DNA from: Streptomyces puniciscabiei
Lineage (GTDB): Bacteria > Actinomycetota > Actinomycetes > Streptomycetales > Streptomycetaceae
Reading direction: 5' to 3'
Length of the DNA stretch: 64,000 nt
NCBI RefSeq assembly: GCF_006715785.1
Contig: NZ_VFNX01000001.1
Coordinates: forward strand, 2,804,501-2,868,500
Positions within the stretch are counted from its first letter, which is position 1. Every line of letters starts with the position of its first letter. The notes under the pieces are model-generated. The model worked only from the letters and a program-made list of their open reading frames with translations, made no database searches and had not been told where the DNA came from. The translations under genes and the position numbers were made by a program. Below are positions 55,767 to 64,000 of the stretch, piece after piece.

Positions 55767-55820
55767 GCACCGAAGGGGTTTCGCTCACCGGCGCCGGTGC
55801 CGGCAGGGGGGCCGCCGAGC

Positions 55821-57950
55821 CTACTGTTTGGTGTACGTCAGGCTCTCCCCGCCGCCCGCCTTCGCCCGCCTCAGCCGGCCGTCCGGCAGCAGGGTGACCT
55901 CGGTGGCCTCGCCCGGGGTGCAGGAGGAGGCGGGATCACCACTGGTGACGGTGGACGGCCCGATCTCCAACGGCCCGTCGGCACCGGGCTGTTCGGCGAG
56001 CTTGGCGTCGAAGACACAGTGGTACGTGCCACCGCCGTCCGTCGGTCCGTCCGCGACCAGCGTCAGCACACTCTGCCCCACCTCGCCCTGCCGGATGGTC
56101 AGTTGGCGGGTGTTGGTCCCGTTGGCGTTGTCGATGGTCGTCTCCCAGGTCCCCAGGTAGCCGGCCGGAATCGCCCCGTCCGAGGAGGCGGAGGCGGAGT
56201 CGGAGGCGGACGGCGTCGGCCCCGCCGTGCTGGGCGCCCCCGAGGTGCCGGAGCCGCTGACGGTGGGCGCCGGACTGACGGTCCCGCCGCCCTTGTTGTC
56301 GCCCCCGCCGCCGTTCCTCATCAACGCGTACACCGAGCCGCCCGCGCCCAGCGCCACCACCAGCGCGATCACGACGAGCAGCGCGGTCGACCGCCCGCTG
56401 CGCCGCTCCGGTTCCCGCGCCCCACCGACAGGCGGCGGCCCGTACGGCGGCGTGGACCCGATCCCGCCGCCATAGGCGTGGTACGGCTGCTGGGCCCCGC
56501 CCCACGCCCCGGCCCCGCCCTGCTGTGGATAGCCATAGGCGCCGCCCGACTGCGCGTACGGCTGAGGCTGAGGATGCTGCTGCGCATACCCGTACGCCCC
56601 CGGCGCGCCGCCGAACCCCGGCGGCACCGGCGGCGCCCCCGGCGGCGGAGTCTGCCCCGCGACAACGGTCGGCAGATGATTCACCCCACCCCCGGCCCCC
56701 GGCCCGCTCCCCTCATCGGCAACGGCACCATGCTCGGCCGCCACGACACCGTCCCCACCACCGGCACCCGGGGCACCCCCACGGGCACCACCCACACCCG
56801 CAACCGGCGCGGCACCCCCACCGCCACCACCCGCGGCCGCCGACGGCGAATCCGCCCCACCAGGGCCACCCGCACCCGACGACGATGCCTGCACGGGTGG
56901 TGCGGGTGGGAACCCGGACCCGGCCGAAGGCCGGGTGCCCCCCGACGTACCCGCACTTGCACCCGCACCCGCACCCGCACCAGAACTCGCACCCGCAGAC
57001 GAAGACGAAACGGACCCGTCCCCCTCCGGATCCTCGACCTCCAGCAACTGCACGGCATGACGCCCGAGTTGCGCGACCAGCGCCCCCGGCAGCCAGGGAT
57101 CCCGAGACCGCCCCCCGGCCACGGTGTCCTCCGCCCCCGTCCGCTCCAGAATCGCGTCCAGCGAAGGCCGGCCCCCCGGCTCCTTGCGCAAGCACTCCCG
57201 CACCAGGTCGGCGATCCCCTCCGGCACCCCCGACAGATCCGGCTCCTCCTGAGCGATCCGGAACATCAGCGCGTGCACCCCACTGTTGGCGGTCCCGAAC
57301 GGCAGCGCCCCCGTCGCCGCGTACGCCAGCACCGACCCGAGGCAGAAGACGTCGCACGCGGGCGTGATCCGGTCCCCCCGCACCTGCTCGGGCGCCATGA
57401 ACCCAGGCGACCCGACCAGCGACCCCGTCCGGGTGAGCCCCTCGCCGCCCAGCGAGGTCGTCTCCAGCGCCCGCGCGATCCCGAAGTCGATGACACGCGG
57501 ACCGTCGATGGTGACCAGCACGTTCGACGGCTTCAGGTCCCGGTGCACGATCCCCGCCGCGTGGATGTCCTTCAGCGCGTGCGCGAGCCCCGCCGCGAGG
57601 ATCCGTACCGACCGCTCGGGCAGCGCCCCGTGGTCGTGGCCGACCACCTGCTGCAGGCTGGGCCCGGCGACGTACCCGGTGGCGACCCATGGCACCGCCG
57701 CCTCGGTGTCCGCGTCCAGCACGGGCGCGGTCCAGTACCCGCCGACCCGCCGCGCGGCCTGCACCTCCTGCCGGAACCGCGCCCGGAACTCCTCCTGCTC
57801 GGCGAGCTCCTCGCGGACCAGTTTCACGGCGACGGTACGGCCCCGGTCCGACCGGGCCAGATACACGTGCCCCATGCCGCCCGCGCCCAGCCGCGCCAGC
57901 AGCCGGTAGCCCCCGATACGCTGCGGATCCCCCGCCCCCAGCTTGTCCAT
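55821..57950 (-). CDS. Ser/Thr protein kinase with low-complexity linker and extracellular domain
   Basis: 709 residues. Kinase domain at about 15-275: LLARLGAGGMGHVYLARS, K43 in AVKLVRE, HRDLKPSNVLV, DFGIARALE and SPGFMAPEQVRGD. A long Gly/Ala/Ser/Pro/Tyr-rich linker (about 300-520) contains hexanucleotide-repeat DNA, then one membrane helix (TALLVVIALVVALGAGGSVYAL) and an extracellular beta-rich domain (YLGTWETTIDNANGTNTRQL; two Cys in CVFDAK and SSCTPGE). ATG at 57950 with GGGAGGGCGGGG upstream. A transmembrane sensor kinase, ligand unknown. Confidence 0.94.
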   Translation of the reverse strand: MDKLGAGDPQRIGGYRLLARLGAGGMGHVYLARSDRGRTVAVKLVREELAEQEEFRARFRQEVQAARRVGGYWTAPVLDADTEAAVPWVATGYVAGPSLQQVVGHDHGALPERSVRILAAGLAHALKDIHAAGIVHRDLKPSNVLVTIDGPRVIDFGIARALETTSLGGEGLTRTGSLVGSPGFMAPEQVRGDRITPACDVFCLGSVLAYAATGALPFGTANSGVHALMFRIAQEEPDLSGVPEGIADLVRECLRKEPGGRPSLDAILERTGAEDTVAGGRSRDPWLPGALVAQLGRHAVQLLEVEDPEGDGSVSSSSAGASSGAGAGAGASAGTSGGTRPSAGSGFPPAPPVQASSSGAGGPGGADSPSAAAGGGGGGAAPVAGVGGARGGAPGAGGGDGVVAAEHGAVADEGSGPGAGGGVNHLPTVVAGQTPPPGAPPVPPGFGGAPGAYGYAQQHPQPQPYAQSGGAYGYPQQGGAGAWGGAQQPYHAYGGGIGSTPPYGPPPVGGAREPERRSGRSTALLVVIALVVALGAGGSVYALMRNGGGGDNKGGGTVSPAPTVSGSGTSGAPSTAGPTPSASDSASASSDGAIPAGYLGTWETTIDNANGTNTRQLTIRQGEVGQSVLTLVADGPTDGGGTYHCVFDAKLAEQPGADGPLEIGPSTVTSGDPASSCTPGEATEVTLLPDGRLRRAKAGGGESLTYTKQ
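56957..56998. repeat. hexanucleotide CCCGCA tandem repeat inside a kinase gene
   Basis: CCCGCA units recur several times in the linker-coding part of the Ser/Thr kinase, encoding Ala/Gly-type (AGAGAGA-like) repeats. Multiples of 6 nt preserve the frame, so unit number could vary without disrupting the kinase. Confidence 0.6.
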
Positions 57951-58188
57951 GGCCGCCCCGCCCTCCCCCTGCACACACCCCTGGACACACATCGCATACG
58001 TGTGCAACAGACCGAGAATAGTCCGGCCCCTGAAGGAGTCGCGCGGCCCGCCGCCTACGGTTCCGTAACAGGCATACCCAGCTCGTCCACGACTGCTGGG
58101 AGTGTCGACAACCTGTCGCAGAAACCCCTCGTCCACGGAACAAGACGCCGATGTCGCTTCCGCATCGCGGACATTTACCCTCACCCGC

Positions 58189-59544
58189 ATGACCCCTCAG
58201 CCCAACCCCGACGCCGGCGCCGCAGTCAAGGCCGCGGACCGCGCGCACGTCTTCCACTCCTGGTCCGCCCAGGACCTCATCGACCCGCTCGCCGTCGCCG
58301 GCGCCGAGGGGTCGTACTTCTGGGACTACGACGGCAAGCGGTACCTGGACTTCACCAGCGGGCTCGTCTACACGAACATCGGCTACCAGCACCCGAAGGT
58401 CGTCGCGGCCATCCAGGAGCAGGCGGCGAAGATGACGACCTTCGCGCCCGCCTTCGCGATCGAGGCGCGCTCGGAGGCGGCCCGGCTGATCGCCGAGCGC
58501 ACCCCCGGCGACCTGGACAAGATCTTCTTCACCAACGGCGGCGCCGACGCCGTCGAGCACGCGGTGCGCATGGCCCGGCTGCACACGGGCCGCCCCAAGG
58601 TGCTCTCGGCCTACCGCTCGTACCACGGCGGCACCCAGCAGGCGGTCAACATCACCGGCGACCCGCGCCGCTGGGCGAGCGACAGCGGCACGCAGGGAGT
58701 CGTCCACTTCTGGGCGCCCTTCCTCTACCGCTCCCGCTTCTACGCCGAGAACGAGGAGCAGGAGACCGCGCGCGCCCTGGAGCACCTGGAGACGACGATC
58801 GCCTTCGAGGGGCCGGGGACCGTCGCCGCGATCGTCCTGGAGACCATCCCCGGCACGGCCGGAATCATGGTGCCGCCGCCCGGCTACCTGACCGGGGTCC
58901 GCGAGATCTGCGACCGCCACGGCATCGTCTTCGTCCTGGACGAGGTCATGGCAGGCTTCGGGCGCACGGGTGAGTGGTTCGCCGCCGATCTCTTCGGTGT
59001 CGTACCCGACCTGATGACCTTCGCCAAGGGTGTGAACTCGGGTTACGTGCCGCTCGGCGGTGTCGCCATCTCCCAGGAGATCGCCGCGACCTTCGGCAAG
59101 CGCCCCTACCCCGGCGGTCTGACCTACTCCGGGCACCCGCTGGCCTGCGCCGCCGCCGTCGCCACGATCAACGTGATGGCGGAGGAGGGCGTGGTGGAGA
59201 ACGCGAAGCGCCTCGGCGAGACCGTCCTCGCCCCGGCCCTCGCCGACCTGGCCCAGCGCCACCCAAGCGTCGGCGAGGTGCGCGGCGTCGGCATGTTCTG
59301 GGCACTGGACCTCGTGAAGAACCGCGAGACCCGCGAGCCGCTGGTGCCGTACAACGCGGCGGGCGAGGCGAACGCCCCGATGGCCGCGTTCGCGGCCGCC
59401 GCCAAGCAGCACGGCGTCTGGCCCTTCGTGAACATGAACCGCACCCACGTGGTCCCGCCGTGCAATGTCACCGAGGCCGAGCTCAAGGAGGGCCTCGCCG
59501 CCCTCGACGCCGCTCTGAGCGTGGCCGACGAGCACACGGCGTAG
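58189..59544 (+). CDS. class III PLP-dependent aminotransferase
   Basis: 451 residues. PLP-fold motifs: YFWDYDGKRYLDFTSGLVYT, FFTNGGADAVEHAVRMARLH, FVLDEVMAGFGRTGEWFA and PLP-Lys K280 in DLMTFAKGVNSGYVPLGG, then TYSGHPLACAAAVATI. Transfers amino groups between an omega-amino compound and a 2-oxo acid; related enzymes act on beta-alanine, taurine or polyamines. ATG at 58189 follows TACCCT by 7 nt without a Shine-Dalgarno. Downstream GntR regulator, transcribed in the same direction, may control it. Confidence 0.93.
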   Translation: MTPQPNPDAGAAVKAADRAHVFHSWSAQDLIDPLAVAGAEGSYFWDYDGKRYLDFTSGLVYTNIGYQHPKVVAAIQEQAAKMTTFAPAFAIEARSEAARLIAERTPGDLDKIFFTNGGADAVEHAVRMARLHTGRPKVLSAYRSYHGGTQQAVNITGDPRRWASDSGTQGVVHFWAPFLYRSRFYAENEEQETARALEHLETTIAFEGPGTVAAIVLETIPGTAGIMVPPPGYLTGVREICDRHGIVFVLDEVMAGFGRTGEWFAADLFGVVPDLMTFAKGVNSGYVPLGGVAISQEIAATFGKRPYPGGLTYSGHPLACAAAVATINVMAEEGVVENAKRLGETVLAPALADLAQRHPSVGEVRGVGMFWALDLVKNRETREPLVPYNAAGEANAPMAAFAAAAKQHGVWPFVNMNRTHVVPPCNVTEAELKEGLAALDAALSVADEHTA

Positions 59545-59640
59545 CGGTACGACGGCTGCCGCCGGGGCGATCCGAACGCGTAAGGTGGCGTGCTCGTACA
59601 GGTAGATACTCGCGTAGACGCCGCCCGGCGACAGCGAGTA

Positions 59641-59660
59641 ACGAGTACGTACGAGTACGT
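59641..59660 (+). promoter_or_regulatory. exact 10-bp tandem repeat upstream of GntR gene (possible operator)
   Basis: ACGAGTACGT occurs twice in direct succession (59641-59650, 59651-59660), starting 49 nt before the GntR ATG, with a related ACTCGCGTA / GCTCGTACA stretch 25-45 nt earlier. A tandem site this close to the gene suggests an autoregulatory operator. Confidence 0.4.
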
Positions 59661-59689
59661 CACCGGACACGCGACGAGAGGCCCCGACC

Positions 59690-60385
59690 ATGCCCGGCAA
59701 CGGCGCCGTGACACGCAGCACCCTGCGCCAGCAGATCGCGGACGCGCTCCGTGACGAGGTGCTCGCGGGGCGGCTGCGGCCGGGCCGGGCGTTCACGGTC
59801 AAGGAGATCGCCGACCAGTACGGCGTCTCCGCCACCCCCGTCCGCGAGGCGCTGGTCGACCTGTCCGCGCAGGGCATCCTGGAGGCCGACCAGCATCGCG
59901 GCTTCCGGGTGCCGGAGTACTCGGTCACCGACTACCGGAACATGATCGAGGCCCGCAGCCTGGTCACCGACGGCATGTTCCAGGCCCTCAGCACCGGCCA
60001 CCCCGCCTTCCGCACCCCGCCCGAGGACCCGCGTACGACGGCCGCGCTCACCACGGTGCGGCGCCGCGGCGAGGAGGCCGCGCGGGCCGCCGCGGCCGGC
60101 GACCTGACCATCCTCATCGGCTACGACCTGCGCTTCTGGCGCGAGCTGAGCGCGCTCTTCGGCAACCCCTACCTCGGCGACTTCCTCAACCGCCTGCGCG
60201 TGCAGTCCTGGGTGTGCGCGGTGCAGCACCTGCTCCGCCTGCCCGACCTGCGCGGCCGCCTGTGGGCCGGGCACACGGACCTGGTCGACGCGCTGTCCCG
60301 CCGCGAGGCCGACACCGCCCGCGGCATCGTCGCCGCGTCCAACGCCCATTCGCTTCAGCTGCTGGAACACCTGACCAACGGGTAG
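59690..60385 (+). CDS. GntR-family transcriptional regulator (FadR/FCD type)
   Basis: 231 residues. N-terminal GntR winged helix: TLRQQIADALRDEVLAGRLR, then VKEIADQYGVSATPVREALV and GILEADQHRGFRVPEY. The C-terminal all-helical FCD-like domain (RNMIEARSLVTDGMF, LRFWRELSALFGNPYL, GHTDLVDALSRREADTA) supplies His residues that often bind metal or ligand. ATG at 59690 with GAGAGG 9 nt upstream. Possibly regulates the aminotransferase upstream and itself through the tandem repeat at 59641. Confidence 0.93.
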   Translation: MPGNGAVTRSTLRQQIADALRDEVLAGRLRPGRAFTVKEIADQYGVSATPVREALVDLSAQGILEADQHRGFRVPEYSVTDYRNMIEARSLVTDGMFQALSTGHPAFRTPPEDPRTTAALTTVRRRGEEAARAAAAGDLTILIGYDLRFWRELSALFGNPYLGDFLNRLRVQSWVCAVQHLLRLPDLRGRLWAGHTDLVDALSRREADTARGIVAASNAHSLQLLEHLTNG

Positions 60386-60426
60386 ATGACCAGTACTCTT
60401 CCCAGACCACCTGATGAGGAGCTCTC

Positions 60427-61077
60427 TTGGCCTGTGACCTGTGGCTGGTACCGCTCGTGGACGTGTTGTGCCACACCCCGGACAACCCGTTCGCCGAGGA
60501 ACTCGCGCAGTACAACAACGCACTGGCGGCGGCCGGCCTCCCCCCGGTGCCCGTGTACCAGTACATGCCGGGCCTGTCCGGCGAGGTCGCCCCGGTGGCC
60601 GGCTTCGACTACGACGCCCTCCACTTCCTGCGCCGCGCGTACCTGCTGCAGGTCTGCGGCCTGCCGGTGACCCCGGTCGACGAACTCGGCGGCGACTACG
60701 AGCAGTTGCTGGAGATGTTCGAGTCGACGGCCCAGCAGTCCCACCTGGTCTGGCACTACGACCACGCGGGCGCGTACGTCCCGGTGGACTTCCCGCACCC
60801 CCTGTCGAACGACGAACTCCTGGCGGGCGGCGGTCCCTTGGGCTCCTCCCAGACGCTGCTGCGCGAGCTGGAGTACGTCGCCGGTTCGATCGGCATCGAC
60901 CCGGCCAACCCCCCGGCCGCCCCGGCCCCTCCCACGGCCCCCACGGAACTGGAGGAGCCGGCCGTCCCGGCCCCGTACGACCCCAGCCCCTTCGCCCGGG
61001 AACGGCACGTGTGGCTCGGCCTGCACGCGGCAGCCACGCGCTCACTGGCCCAGGGCTCGATGATCGTGTTCAGCTGA
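60427..61077 (+). CDS. conserved streptomycete protein of unknown function
   Basis: 216 residues, soluble. Recognisable stretches: LWLVPLVDVLCHTPDNPFAEE, QYMPGLSGEVAPVAGFDYDA, SHLVWHYDHAGAYVPVDFP. No catalytic motif identified. TTG at 60427 has GAGGAG 6 nt upstream, a strong site, giving ACDLWLV as the N-terminus. Follows the GntR gene by 41 nt and may be in its transcription unit. Confidence 0.75.
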   Translation: MACDLWLVPLVDVLCHTPDNPFAEELAQYNNALAAAGLPPVPVYQYMPGLSGEVAPVAGFDYDALHFLRRAYLLQVCGLPVTPVDELGGDYEQLLEMFESTAQQSHLVWHYDHAGAYVPVDFPHPLSNDELLAGGGPLGSSQTLLRELEYVAGSIGIDPANPPAAPAPPTAPTELEEPAVPAPYDPSPFARERHVWLGLHAAATRSLAQGSMIVFS

Positions 61078-61152
61078 GCGCCGCTTCAGCCCGGTGTGAT
61101 TTCACCCACCTGTTCTTGCCGTGGGGGAAATGCCCGTCCTACGTTCGATGGC

Positions 61153-61392
61153 ATGTCCCCCCACGGCCCCGCCTTCGAATTCAGCGTCGACCTGAGCGCG
61201 CACGAGATGCTCCGGCGCACCCACGTCATGGCCGCCCTCGGCCCCGACTGGGACCCTGCGGCGGCGCTGCGGGGCGAGGAGGAGGCGCGGGCGCTGCTGT
61301 ACTCCGGCCTGGACGCCGAGCAGCAGCGGATCTACGACGAGCTGGTGGCGGCCGGCGTACTCCCGGCGGAACCCGGCGATGCTGCCGCTTGA
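61153..61392 (+). CDS. small conserved protein (DUF6400-like)
   Basis: 79 residues, helical and acidic: FSVDLSAHEMLRRTHVMAAL, GPDWDPAAALRGEEEARALL. ATG at 61153 follows TACGTT by 7 nt, the leaderless pattern; the longer frame from 61096 has no start signal. Coupled by 14-nt overlap to the zinc-ribbon protein. The DUF6400 name is from memory and uncertain. Confidence 0.65.
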   Translation: MSPHGPAFEFSVDLSAHEMLRRTHVMAALGPDWDPAAALRGEEEARALLYSGLDAEQQRIYDELVAAGVLPAEPGDAAA

Positions 61393-61570
61393 TCCGCAGG
61401 CCGACCGGGCGCGGCGCGCCTGGGGGCTGGACTGCCCGCACTGCGACGACCGGAGCGGGTGGCGCTACCTGCTCTCCAACACCGGCAGTCTGCTGCACCT
61501 GCAGTGTCCCGCGTGCCACCACGTCTGGACGCACGAGACCTACTTCGGCGCCACCCGCTCAACCCCCTGA
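61379..61570 (+). CDS. small zinc-ribbon protein
   Basis: 63 residues: GLDCPHCDDRSGWRYLL then LHLQCPACHHVWTHETYFG, two CxxC pairs in a classic zinc ribbon. ATG at 61379 lies inside the preceding gene's end, so the two are coupled. Possibly a nucleic acid- or protein-binding adaptor; no neighbour clarifies its role. Confidence 0.75.
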   Translation: MLPLDPQADRARRAWGLDCPHCDDRSGWRYLLSNTGSLLHLQCPACHHVWTHETYFGATRSTP

Positions 61571-61580
61571 CGCGACCGGC

Positions 61581-61908
61581 TCAGCCCTCGGGCAGCGGCC
61601 AGCCCAGCTGTGCGAACAGGCCGAGGCGGTCGCTCACCGCGCGGATCTCCGCGATCTTCCCCTCCCGCAGCGTGAAGATCCAGATCGCCTCGATCTCGAA
61701 GGACCGGCCGGTCGGCTCCGGCATGCGCGGATGCGCCCCGCTGTGGACGCCCCGCTGGGTCACGCGGGCCACCACCCGGTCGCCCTCGCCGATCAGCTCG
61801 TCCACCCGGACGGTGAGCGGTGCGAGGGCCTCCGACTGCCGGCGCAGGCCCTCGAACGCCGCCCCCGGCTCGTCCGCCGTTCTCGTCCTCGTCCGTCGGG
61901 CGGACGGC
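61581..61908 (-). pseudogene. SnoaL-like/ester-cyclase-type remnant (C-terminal half)
   Basis: The frame shows VRVDELIGEGDRVVARVTQRG, FEIEAIWIFTLREGKIAEIRA and SDRLGLFAQLGWPLP, the second half of SnoaL-like polyketide/ester cyclases. The first 50 residues of the fold are missing: upstream the frame runs into the 5'-nucleotidase gene with no start or similarity. A leftover from a deletion at about 61908. Confidence 0.65.
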
Positions 61909-61912
61909 CCGC

Positions 61913-63730
61913 TCAGAAGACGGGCGTGCCCGCCTGCGTCAGCTTCCAGTTGGTGACGGCGAAGTCGGCCGGGTCGAGGGTCTTCTTCGCGGTCACGTAG
62001 TCGATCATCAACTGCCGGATCTCGTTTGTCGAGCTGTACGCGATCGGGGCGGAAGCGATGTGCGGGTAGCCCGAACCGCCGTTCGCCCGGTAGTTGTTGA
62101 CCGCGACCACGAAGACCTGGTCGTCGGCGATCGCCGCGCCGTTGTAGCTGAGGTTCTTGATCCTCGACCCTTCCGGCTGCGCGATGTCGATCTCGTAGTC
62201 GACGCCCGCCGCCGTGTCGTACATGTAGTCCCAGAAGTTGTTGGCGTTGGTCAGCGTCGCCGTGTCGACCTTCGTGCCCGCCGGGACCTGGTGGTAGTAC
62301 TTCGCCGCGTACTCCAGGTAGTCCTTGAGCTGGGCGCCCGTCAGCTTCTTGCCGTACAGGGTGTTGTCGTAGATGTAGAGGCCGGCGATGTCCTTGATGG
62401 TGACGTTGCCCTGGGGGATGTCGGCCGTGCGGGAGAAGGGGGCCGCGACCGAGATCAGGGGGAGGGCGGCGTCGGCCGTGGAGAGGCCCGCCTTCACGCT
62501 CTCCATCTGGACCTTGTGGATGAAGTCCATGATCGGGACGTCCTTCCAGCAGGAGTCCGCCGCCGAGAGGTCCGCGGTGCACGTGCCGACCGCCGTGTTG
62601 ACGTACTTGACCACCAGCTCGTGGTCGGCCTCCAGGAGCTTCTTGATCTCCGGGTCCTCGTCCACGTCCTTGGGGTTGAGCGTCTGCGCCGTCTTGCTCG
62701 TCACCTTCCACTGGCCGTGGTGGAGTTCGAGCTCGAAGTCGAAGACGCTGAGGCGGTAGCCCCAGCAGTACGGCTCGGAGAGGAGGACCTCCTCACCGGT
62801 CTCCGCGTTCTTCACCGTGTAGGACGGGACCTCGACGTGCGTGTGGCCCACCAGGATCGCGTCGATGCCCGGGACCTGCTCGGCGACCAGGTTCGACGCG
62901 TTCTCCACGTAAGGGAGTTCGTCGCCGTACGACGACGAGCCGTCCAGGCCCGAGTGGTCCGTCAGGAAGACCACGTCACAGCCCAGGGCGCGCAGGCGCG
63001 GCACGTACTTCTTCGCCTGCTCCACCAGGCCCGGGAACACCATCTTCCCGCTGACGTTGTCCTTGTCCCACAGCGCGATACCGGGGTTGGTCAGTCCGAG
63101 GATGCCGACCTTGATGTCCGGCGCGCCCGGCACACAGATGCGCTTCACGGTGTACGGCTGGAAGGCCGGGCGCAGGGTCTTGGCGTCGAGGGCGTTGGCG
63201 CCGAGCAGCGGGAAGTGGCACTGGCTCTCGAACTTGCGCAGCGTGTCGATGCCGTAGTTGAACTCGTGGTTGCCGAGGGCGGCGGCGTCGTAGCGCATGT
63301 GGTTCATGGCCGCGGCCATCGGGTGCTTGGGGCCCTTCTTGCCGTCGGTGCCCGTGATGGGGTCGACGCGCGCGAAGTAGTAGGCCAGGGAGGTGCCCTG
63401 GATGATGTCACCGGCGTCCACGAGGAGGACGTGGTCCTCGCCCTTGGCCTCGCGCTGCTGCTTGATGAGGGTGGCCACGCGCGCCACGCCCACGGAGTTG
63501 CCCGCCTTGTCGGTGTAGGGGGCGTCCTTGTAGTAGTCCCAGTCGAAGACGTGGCTGTGCAGGTCGGTCGTGCCGAGGATGGAGAACGACCAGGTGCGCG
63601 GGTGGCAGTCCGGCTTCTGCTCGGCCGCCTGGGCGGTGCCGGTGCCGACGGTCCCGGCTGCGGCGACCGCCGCCCCGGTGACGGCCGACTTCTTCACGAA
63701 CTCCCGGCGGTTCATGGGACTGAGGGGCAT
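61913..63730 (-). CDS. Tat-exported 5'-nucleotidase / metallophosphatase
   Basis: 605 residues. Twin-arginine signal with NRREFVKKSAVTGAAVAAAG (first 30 residues) and AQA cleavage site. Metallophosphatase motifs: GTTDLHSHVFDWDY, LLVDAGDIIQG, ALGNHEFNYG, VFLTDHSGLDG and ILVGHTHVEVPS (two-metal site). The C-terminal 5'-nucleotidase domain (DIPQGNVTIKDIAGLY, NANNFWDYMYD, VNNYRANGGSGYPHIA) binds the nucleoside. Hydrolyses extracellular nucleotides for phosphate or nucleoside salvage. ATG at 63730; stands alone next to a SnoaL-like fragment. Confidence 0.95.
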   Translation of the reverse strand: MPLSPMNRREFVKKSAVTGAAVAAAGTVGTGTAQAAEQKPDCHPRTWSFSILGTTDLHSHVFDWDYYKDAPYTDKAGNSVGVARVATLIKQQREAKGEDHVLLVDAGDIIQGTSLAYYFARVDPITGTDGKKGPKHPMAAAMNHMRYDAAALGNHEFNYGIDTLRKFESQCHFPLLGANALDAKTLRPAFQPYTVKRICVPGAPDIKVGILGLTNPGIALWDKDNVSGKMVFPGLVEQAKKYVPRLRALGCDVVFLTDHSGLDGSSSYGDELPYVENASNLVAEQVPGIDAILVGHTHVEVPSYTVKNAETGEEVLLSEPYCWGYRLSVFDFELELHHGQWKVTSKTAQTLNPKDVDEDPEIKKLLEADHELVVKYVNTAVGTCTADLSAADSCWKDVPIMDFIHKVQMESVKAGLSTADAALPLISVAAPFSRTADIPQGNVTIKDIAGLYIYDNTLYGKKLTGAQLKDYLEYAAKYYHQVPAGTKVDTATLTNANNFWDYMYDTAAGVDYEIDIAQPEGSRIKNLSYNGAAIADDQVFVVAVNNYRANGGSGYPHIASAPIAYSSTNEIRQLMIDYVTAKKTLDPADFAVTNWKLTQAGTPVF

Positions 63731-63904
63731 TCAGGGCTCCTGGTGTGGCTGGAACGGGGGGCGAGCAGCGGCGGGTGCAGTGCGGAGGCTACCCGCGTAG
63801 ATGCTGCTCGCGCCCACGATTGCCGGAAAACCAGGAAATGACCATGTCCAGGTCAAGGATGGGTCAGTGCGCGCCCTGTGCGAACTCCGGGGAAACAGCC
63901 GGTG

Positions 63905-64000
63905 TCAGATACGGCCGATGAGCCTGATCTCCGGCGGCCACAGCACCCCGCTCGCCATCAGCAGGGAGGGGCCCAGATGCACCGGGCAGACGTGCAGCGG
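63905..64000 (-). CDS. 3' end of an unidentified gene leaving the right edge
   Basis: The last 31 codons of a minus-strand frame ending at TGA 63905-63907: VHLGPSLLMASGVLWPPEIR precedes LIGRI. Too little is in the window to name a family. The 175 nt between it and the 5'-nucleotidase start carry no gene. Confidence 0.4.
   Translation of the reverse strand, partial: PLHVCPVHLGPSLLMASGVLWPPEIRLIGRI

Noticed and set aside
56957-56998. CRISPR-like repeats
   Set aside because: The units are contiguous 6-nt repeats inside a coding sequence, with no spacers; no repeat-spacer array was found anywhere in the window.

Overview
The window looks like chromosomal DNA from a Streptomyces (or close relative). 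GC is very high with strong G/C third-position bias, many genes overlap by ATGA or GTGA, GTG starts are common, and several genes have a TANNNT box 6-7 nt before the start codon with no Shine-Dalgarno (leaderless pattern). The gene families are typical of streptomycetes: XRE/DUF397 pair, AfsR-type regulator, an SCO2400-type protein, PASTA-less Ser/Thr kinases, and an ask-asd-recR-YbaB neighbourhood.

Region 1 (1-9.3 kb) is accessory. A C5-cytosine methyltransferase runs off the left edge. Divergent from it are an unusual protein with two GHKL ATPase modules (MORC/HATPase_c_3-like N-terminus, histidine-kinase-like C-terminus) and an overlapping receiver-domain protein with an unidentified C-terminal half. 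This reads as a candidate epigenetic or anti-phage signalling cassette. It ends at 5588-5630 in an orphan 3' half of tRNA-Pro(CGG) followed by a perfect terminator hairpin, the expected scar of an element integrated in a tRNA gene. To the right lie a broken XRE-DUF488 gene, a rhomboid-like membrane protein, a two-component pair whose kinase carries a frameshift, and the C-terminal remnant of a tyrosine integrase.

Region 2 (9.3-18.6 kb) holds a membrane protein with a beta-helix-like N-terminus, a Ser/Thr kinase, an SCO2400-type zinc-ribbon protein, a tetracysteine protein translationally coupled to a split YeeE/YedE sulfur transporter, a decayed BNR-repeat gene, and a His/Met-rich lipoprotein with a DUF6153-like neighbour.

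Region 3 (18.6-27.7 kb) contains a polyphosphate-type operon (DUF4956 - VTC polymerase - PAP2 phosphatase) divergent from an OmpR/HK two-component system with a possible PHO box between them, then a Na+/H+ antiporter, an amino acid permease and a small membrane protein.

Region 4 (27.7-43.5 kb) holds an AfsR/BTAD NB-ARC regulator tail-to-tail with a DrrAB-like ABC exporter, glutamine-dependent NAD synthetase, a PH-like membrane protein, a TIGR03943/permease pair, a two-RCK channel-like protein, an S9 peptidase, a methyltransferase and a SURF1 protein.

Region 5 (43.5-64 kb) is conserved core: an ECF sigma factor with a coupled membrane protein, asd and ask, a TauE exporter, Uma2 nuclease-like and HTH/zinc-ribbon genes, the XRE/DUF397 pair, DUF5063, recR, YbaB, a SLATT protein, a Ser/Thr kinase, a class III aminotransferase, a GntR regulator with a 10-bp tandem repeat upstream, small unknowns, a SnoaL-like remnant and a Tat-exported 5'-nucleotidase. 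A partial gene leaves the right edge. No rRNA, intact tRNA, CRISPR array or complete insertion sequence was seen.
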